DNA from: JAZKFP01 sp040386355
Lineage (GTDB): Bacteria > Pseudomonadota > Gammaproteobacteria > Pseudomonadales > UBA6940
Direction of reading: 5' to 3'
DNA: 9,098 nucleotides
Assembly (NCBI GenBank): GCA_040386355.1
Contig: JAZKFP010000118.1
Coordinates: 1 to 9,098 of the forward strand
Numbering within the stretch: the stretch's first letter is position 1; each line of letters opens with the position of its first letter. Both the position numbers and the translations under genes were made by a program. Below the pieces are notes generated by a model. The model saw only the letters and a program-made list of their open reading frames with translations. It had not been told where the DNA came from and did no database searches. Below are positions 6,404 to 9,098 of this stretch, in pieces.

Positions 6404-8932
6404 ATGTACAAATTTTTCAAGCAAAAGATCATTAATGCTATGACCAATGCAGAACCCAATTTCACATTCGTTGGATTGCTGGGTTTCATTGGCTTCCCAC
6501 TGTATTTTTTCATTTGGAAATATATTTTCCCACAACCTTATGAGAATTTAACATTAAGATGCTTCTGTGCTTTTCTATTTTTGCCATGGGTATTACATGA
6601 TTTTCTAATCAAAAAATTTCCGCAGGCATTTACTACCTACTTTCTGTTGTCCTGTTTTTTTGTAATGCCTTTCTTTTTCAGTTTTATGATGTTAAAAAAC
6701 ATGTGCTCACCTGTTTGGGTAATGTCAACATTGGCAGGTTTATTTTTGCTAATTATTCTTATACATGATTGGCTAATCATCTGTCTTATGTCTTTCTTCG
6801 GCTTTATATTTGCCAACCTATTCATAAAAATAACGGATGGACAGGTTCTTTATAATCATTTTAAAAGTGAATATATACCCGTTTATTTATTTGCCTTATC
6901 TGGTGGCATTATTTGCAGCTATCGAAAACAAATAGCCAACACTATAAAAATGTCTTTTATGCAAAGTCTTGCAGGCAGTATCGCGCATGAGATGCGAAAT
7001 CCTCTGAGTTCGATCATTAACGCCATGAGTGTATTGCGAACATTTATACCTGAAAAGCCCTCAAAAAATTCATTAGATAATAGTTTTTTGCTAACGCGTT
7101 CTAATTTATTGCACATGCATAAAACATTGGAAGAAAGCACCTTGACTATTCAGCGTGGCAATAAAATTATTGATTCAATACTGACAAGTATGAAAGGTGA
7201 AAGGATTAATTTGTCTGAGCTAAGAAAAGTTTCTGCGCTTGAAATAATACAAACCACTTTATCCAGTTATGGATTTCAAGAAATTAATGATAGAAATTAT
7301 ATCTTTATTAAAAATGAGGAGAACTTTCATTTTTTTGGTGATAAAGATTTATTTGTCTATGTGTTATTTAATCTTTTAAAAAACTCTTTGCATTACAAAT
7401 CCAAAAGTAATTTTCAAATAGACATAACGCTAGAATCAACTGATATAGAAAATACCATTCGGTTTAAAGACAATGGTGCAGGTATACCTAGGTCCCATAT
7501 CAATAAAATATTTGATAGTTTTTACACATCCGGAAAATCAGGTGGTACGGGATTAGGTCTTCATTTTTGCAAACAGGTGATTGAATCGATTGAAGGAACT
7601 ATTACCTGTACCTCTGTAGAAGATCAGTGGACAGAGTTTGTAATTACTTTGCCAAAATACGATTCACTCGTGGTGAAAGAGTTGCAAAAAGAAGTGCTGA
7701 AAAACAAAACGATCTTATTAGTAGACGACCTGACGGTGTGCCGCATGACCGCTAAAAAGTATCTTGCGCAATGGCAATGTCAAGTGGATGAAGCATTTGA
7801 TGGACAACATGCCTTAGAAATGATGTCTAAGAAAAAATACGATTTGGTATTGATGGACATTGAAATGCCTATTTTAAATGGCGATGTAGCTGCTTATAAA
7901 ATACGATCTGGTACAGACGTTAATAAAATAACGGCGTTTACTTATGAAAACGTTCCCATAATAGCATTAAGTACGCTTCCAGCTGAAACCCTGAAAAATA
8001 TTGTTTTGCAATCTGGCATGAATGATTTTTTAGAAAAACCTATTGGAAAAGACAATTTAATAGAGCTTTTTGATACGTATTTCTTCAATGAAAATAATTT
8101 AAAAAATGAAAGTCATCAATACTTGATAAAAGATTGCAAAGTATTAGTCGTTGACGACAACGACACCAACCGTAACCTATTAAGTTTAAGTTTGAAACAC
8201 GCTGGTGCAGTTGTTTTACAGGCTGCAAATGGTCAAGAAGCCATTCATCTGCTTGAAGCAAACGAACTTGATATTGTATTAATGGATTTGGAAATGCCTA
8301 TACTCAATGGTTTTGATGCAGCGCGAATGATCAGAGAAGGAAAATGCTTTAAACGTTTCTCCAAATATCAAACTATTCCCTTAATAGCACTTACTGGCAA
8401 CACCGATAGAGAAACCATTTTAAGCGTTCAACAAGTAGGTATGAATGATCACATTGGTAAACCAGCAGTTCCAGAGCATATAATTAGTAAAATTATTAAA
8501 TGGCTATCTGATGCGCCTAAGAATATTGCATTTGAACCTACATTGAACCTACCGCAAGATCAAACTACCTGGCAAGACGTTGAGCGCGCTCCACTAGTAA
8601 ACCAAGATGTAATTAATAATTTAAAAGAATTTGATGTGTTGACTGTACAAAACATTTTCAAAACTTTTATAGAGGATACGCAAGAAAAAATAGATAACTT
8701 AGTTGCTATTGAAAAAGCAATGAACCTGAGTGAGGCTTCACAGGTTTCTCATATTCTGAAAGGCTCTTGTGGAAATATGGGCGCGTATAAACTGTATTTA
8801 GCGGCCAAGCACGTAAATGATCATGCTCGGTATAATACCTGGCCAGATCAAAAAGAATGGGTAAACGAGTTGCAAACTATTTATGCAGAAACCAAGATTG
8901 CTTTTGAAGCTTACCTTTCCAATAAGCACTAA
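6404..8932 (+). CDS. cqsS: CqsS-type hybrid sensor kinase with two receivers and an HPt domain
   Basis: This 842-residue inner-membrane sensor is predicted to detect the ketone signal made by the divergent synthase. Six membrane helices span roughly residues 20-42, 50-68, 76-97, 101-120, 123-143 and 157-175, and closely resemble V. cholerae CqsS (AEPNF, GFPLYFFIW, PYENLTLRC, FMML, HEMRNPLS). The kinase core has phospho-acceptor His195, the N box around Asn327, DNGAG at 356-360 and GGTGLGL at 380-386. Receiver 1 (about 434-555) has Asp441/Asp442, phospho-Asp485, Ser523 and Lys545. Receiver 2 (about 579-700) has Asp584/Asp585, phospho-Asp628, Thr664 and Lys686. A C-terminal HPt (about 733-840) carries His783 in SHILKGSCGNMGA. 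Vibrio CqsS is about 690 residues and ends after its receiver, so the second intact receiver and the HPt are extra. The ATG at 6404 is chosen because the residues before AEPNF match the family's length. Its ribosome-binding site is weak (AAAGAA), and Met13 is a less likely alternative. Confidence 0.93.
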   Translation: MYKFFKQKIINAMTNAEPNFTFVGLLGFIGFPLYFFIWKYIFPQPYENLTLRCFCAFLFLPWVLHDFLIKKFPQAFTTYFLLSCFFVMPFFFSFMMLKNMCSPVWVMSTLAGLFLLIILIHDWLIICLMSFFGFIFANLFIKITDGQVLYNHFKSEYIPVYLFALSGGIICSYRKQIANTIKMSFMQSLAGSIAHEMRNPLSSIINAMSVLRTFIPEKPSKNSLDNSFLLTRSNLLHMHKTLEESTLTIQRGNKIIDSILTSMKGERINLSELRKVSALEIIQTTLSSYGFQEINDRNYIFIKNEENFHFFGDKDLFVYVLFNLLKNSLHYKSKSNFQIDITLESTDIENTIRFKDNGAGIPRSHINKIFDSFYTSGKSGGTGLGLHFCKQVIESIEGTITCTSVEDQWTEFVITLPKYDSLVVKELQKEVLKNKTILLVDDLTVCRMTAKKYLAQWQCQVDEAFDGQHALEMMSKKKYDLVLMDIEMPILNGDVAAYKIRSGTDVNKITAFTYENVPIIALSTLPAETLKNIVLQSGMNDFLEKPIGKDNLIELFDTYFFNENNLKNESHQYLIKDCKVLVVDDNDTNRNLLSLSLKHAGAVVLQAANGQEAIHLLEANELDIVLMDLEMPILNGFDAARMIREGKCFKRFSKYQTIPLIALTGNTDRETILSVQQVGMNDHIGKPAVPEHIISKIIKWLSDAPKNIAFEPTLNLPQDQTTWQDVERAPLVNQDVINNLKEFDVLTVQNIFKTFIEDTQEKIDNLVAIEKAMNLSEASQVSHILKGSCGNMGAYKLYLAAKHVNDHARYNTWPDQKEWVNELQTIYAETKIAFEAYLSNKH

Positions 8933-8954
8933 CTGCATTAATAGACGATTTATC

Positions 8955-8993
8955 CTATCGCTAGATGCTACTGACCATTACGATAGACTTTTT
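8955..8993 (+). terminator. Weak terminator-like hairpin after the kinase gene
   Basis: CTATCG (8955-8960) pairs with CGATAG (8981-8986) across a 20-base loop. A run of five T residues follows at 8989-8993. The stem is short and the loop long, so this is at best a weak intrinsic terminator. It lies 23 bp past the stop codon. Confidence 0.3.
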
Positions 8994-9098
8994 AATCATT
9001 ATTAATTTGACTGTAACTCATAGGCGGATTCACATAATAAGTGCAATAACCACGCGTTTTTCGTGGCCGACTATTTAATCGATGCATCACATATTTTA
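8992..9098 (-). pseudogene. C-terminal remnant of an IS30-like transposase (runs off right edge)
   Basis: Read leftwards from the edge, the frame gives about 34 residues, including LNSRPRKTRGYCT, before a stop at 8992-8994. An N-x-R-P-R-K-T-x-G-Y/F-x-T-P motif is the familiar C-terminal signature of IS30-family transposases, just after the catalytic Glu region. The residues after GYCT (YYVNPPMSYSQINND) do not continue like the family, which usually reads TP-x-E-x-F. The end therefore looks replaced or frameshifted, and the copy is probably inactive. The remainder lies outside the window, so whether the upstream part is intact is unknown. Confidence 0.5.

Noticed and set aside
9050..9066. Hairpin CCACG/CGTGG with a T-containing loop as a terminator
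   Set aside because: The T residues are in the loop rather than after the stem, and the sequence is explained as coding for the transposase remnant's RPRKTRG segment.
1..9098. CRISPR array, tRNA, rRNA or riboswitch
   Set aside because: I saw no regularly spaced repeats, cloverleaf-type sequence, rRNA signature or known leader motif anywhere in the window.

Overview
The window looks like part of an AT-rich gammaproteobacterial chromosome. Its core is a complete alpha-hydroxyketone quorum-sensing pair: a CqsA/LqsA-type autoinducer synthase (minus strand, 4857-6146) and, diverging from it, a CqsS-type membrane hybrid histidine kinase (plus strand, 6404-8932). This family is best known from Vibrio (CAI-1) and Legionella (LAI-1). 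Low GC, scattered insertion-sequence debris and the gene set fit a Legionella-like or other aquatic/host-associated gammaproteobacterium, but the genus is an inference and was not tested by any search.

Layout. Positions 1-429 hold the 3' end of an integral membrane protein resembling the HTTM/vitamin-K-carboxylase-like family, cut by the left edge. It converges on a Tat-exported, metal-dependent amidohydrolase (481-1437, minus). Positions 1438-2256 are decayed DNA with short coding remnants, including a roughly 107-codon unassigned protein fragment (1932-2253) that ends against a truncated IS21-family element (about 2257-3021). That element keeps one terminus and the 5' two-thirds of istA, but has lost the catalytic Glu, the rest of istA and all of istB. 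Positions 3022-3545 are an AT-rich intergenic stretch with a plausible promoter for a FadL-family outer-membrane channel (3546-4877, plus). The channel gene converges on the synthase gene and the two overlap by 21 bp. A 257-bp divergent control region with two inverted repeats separates synthase and kinase. After the kinase come a weak terminator-like hairpin and the C-terminal scrap of an IS30-like transposase at the right edge.

How it works together. CqsA would condense an acyl-CoA with a small amino donor to make a hydrophobic amino- or hydroxyketone signal. The six-helix sensor domain of the kinase would bind it, and many pocket positions known from Vibrio cholerae CqsS are kept here. The most distinctive point is the kinase's cytoplasmic half. 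Vibrio CqsS ends in one functional receiver and relies on the separate HPt protein LuxU. This protein carries two complete receiver domains plus its own C-terminal HPt, so a whole His-Asp-His relay is built into one chain. No output response regulator is seen in the window. The neighbouring FadL-type channel is a plausible but unproven route for the lipophilic signal or its fatty-acid precursors.
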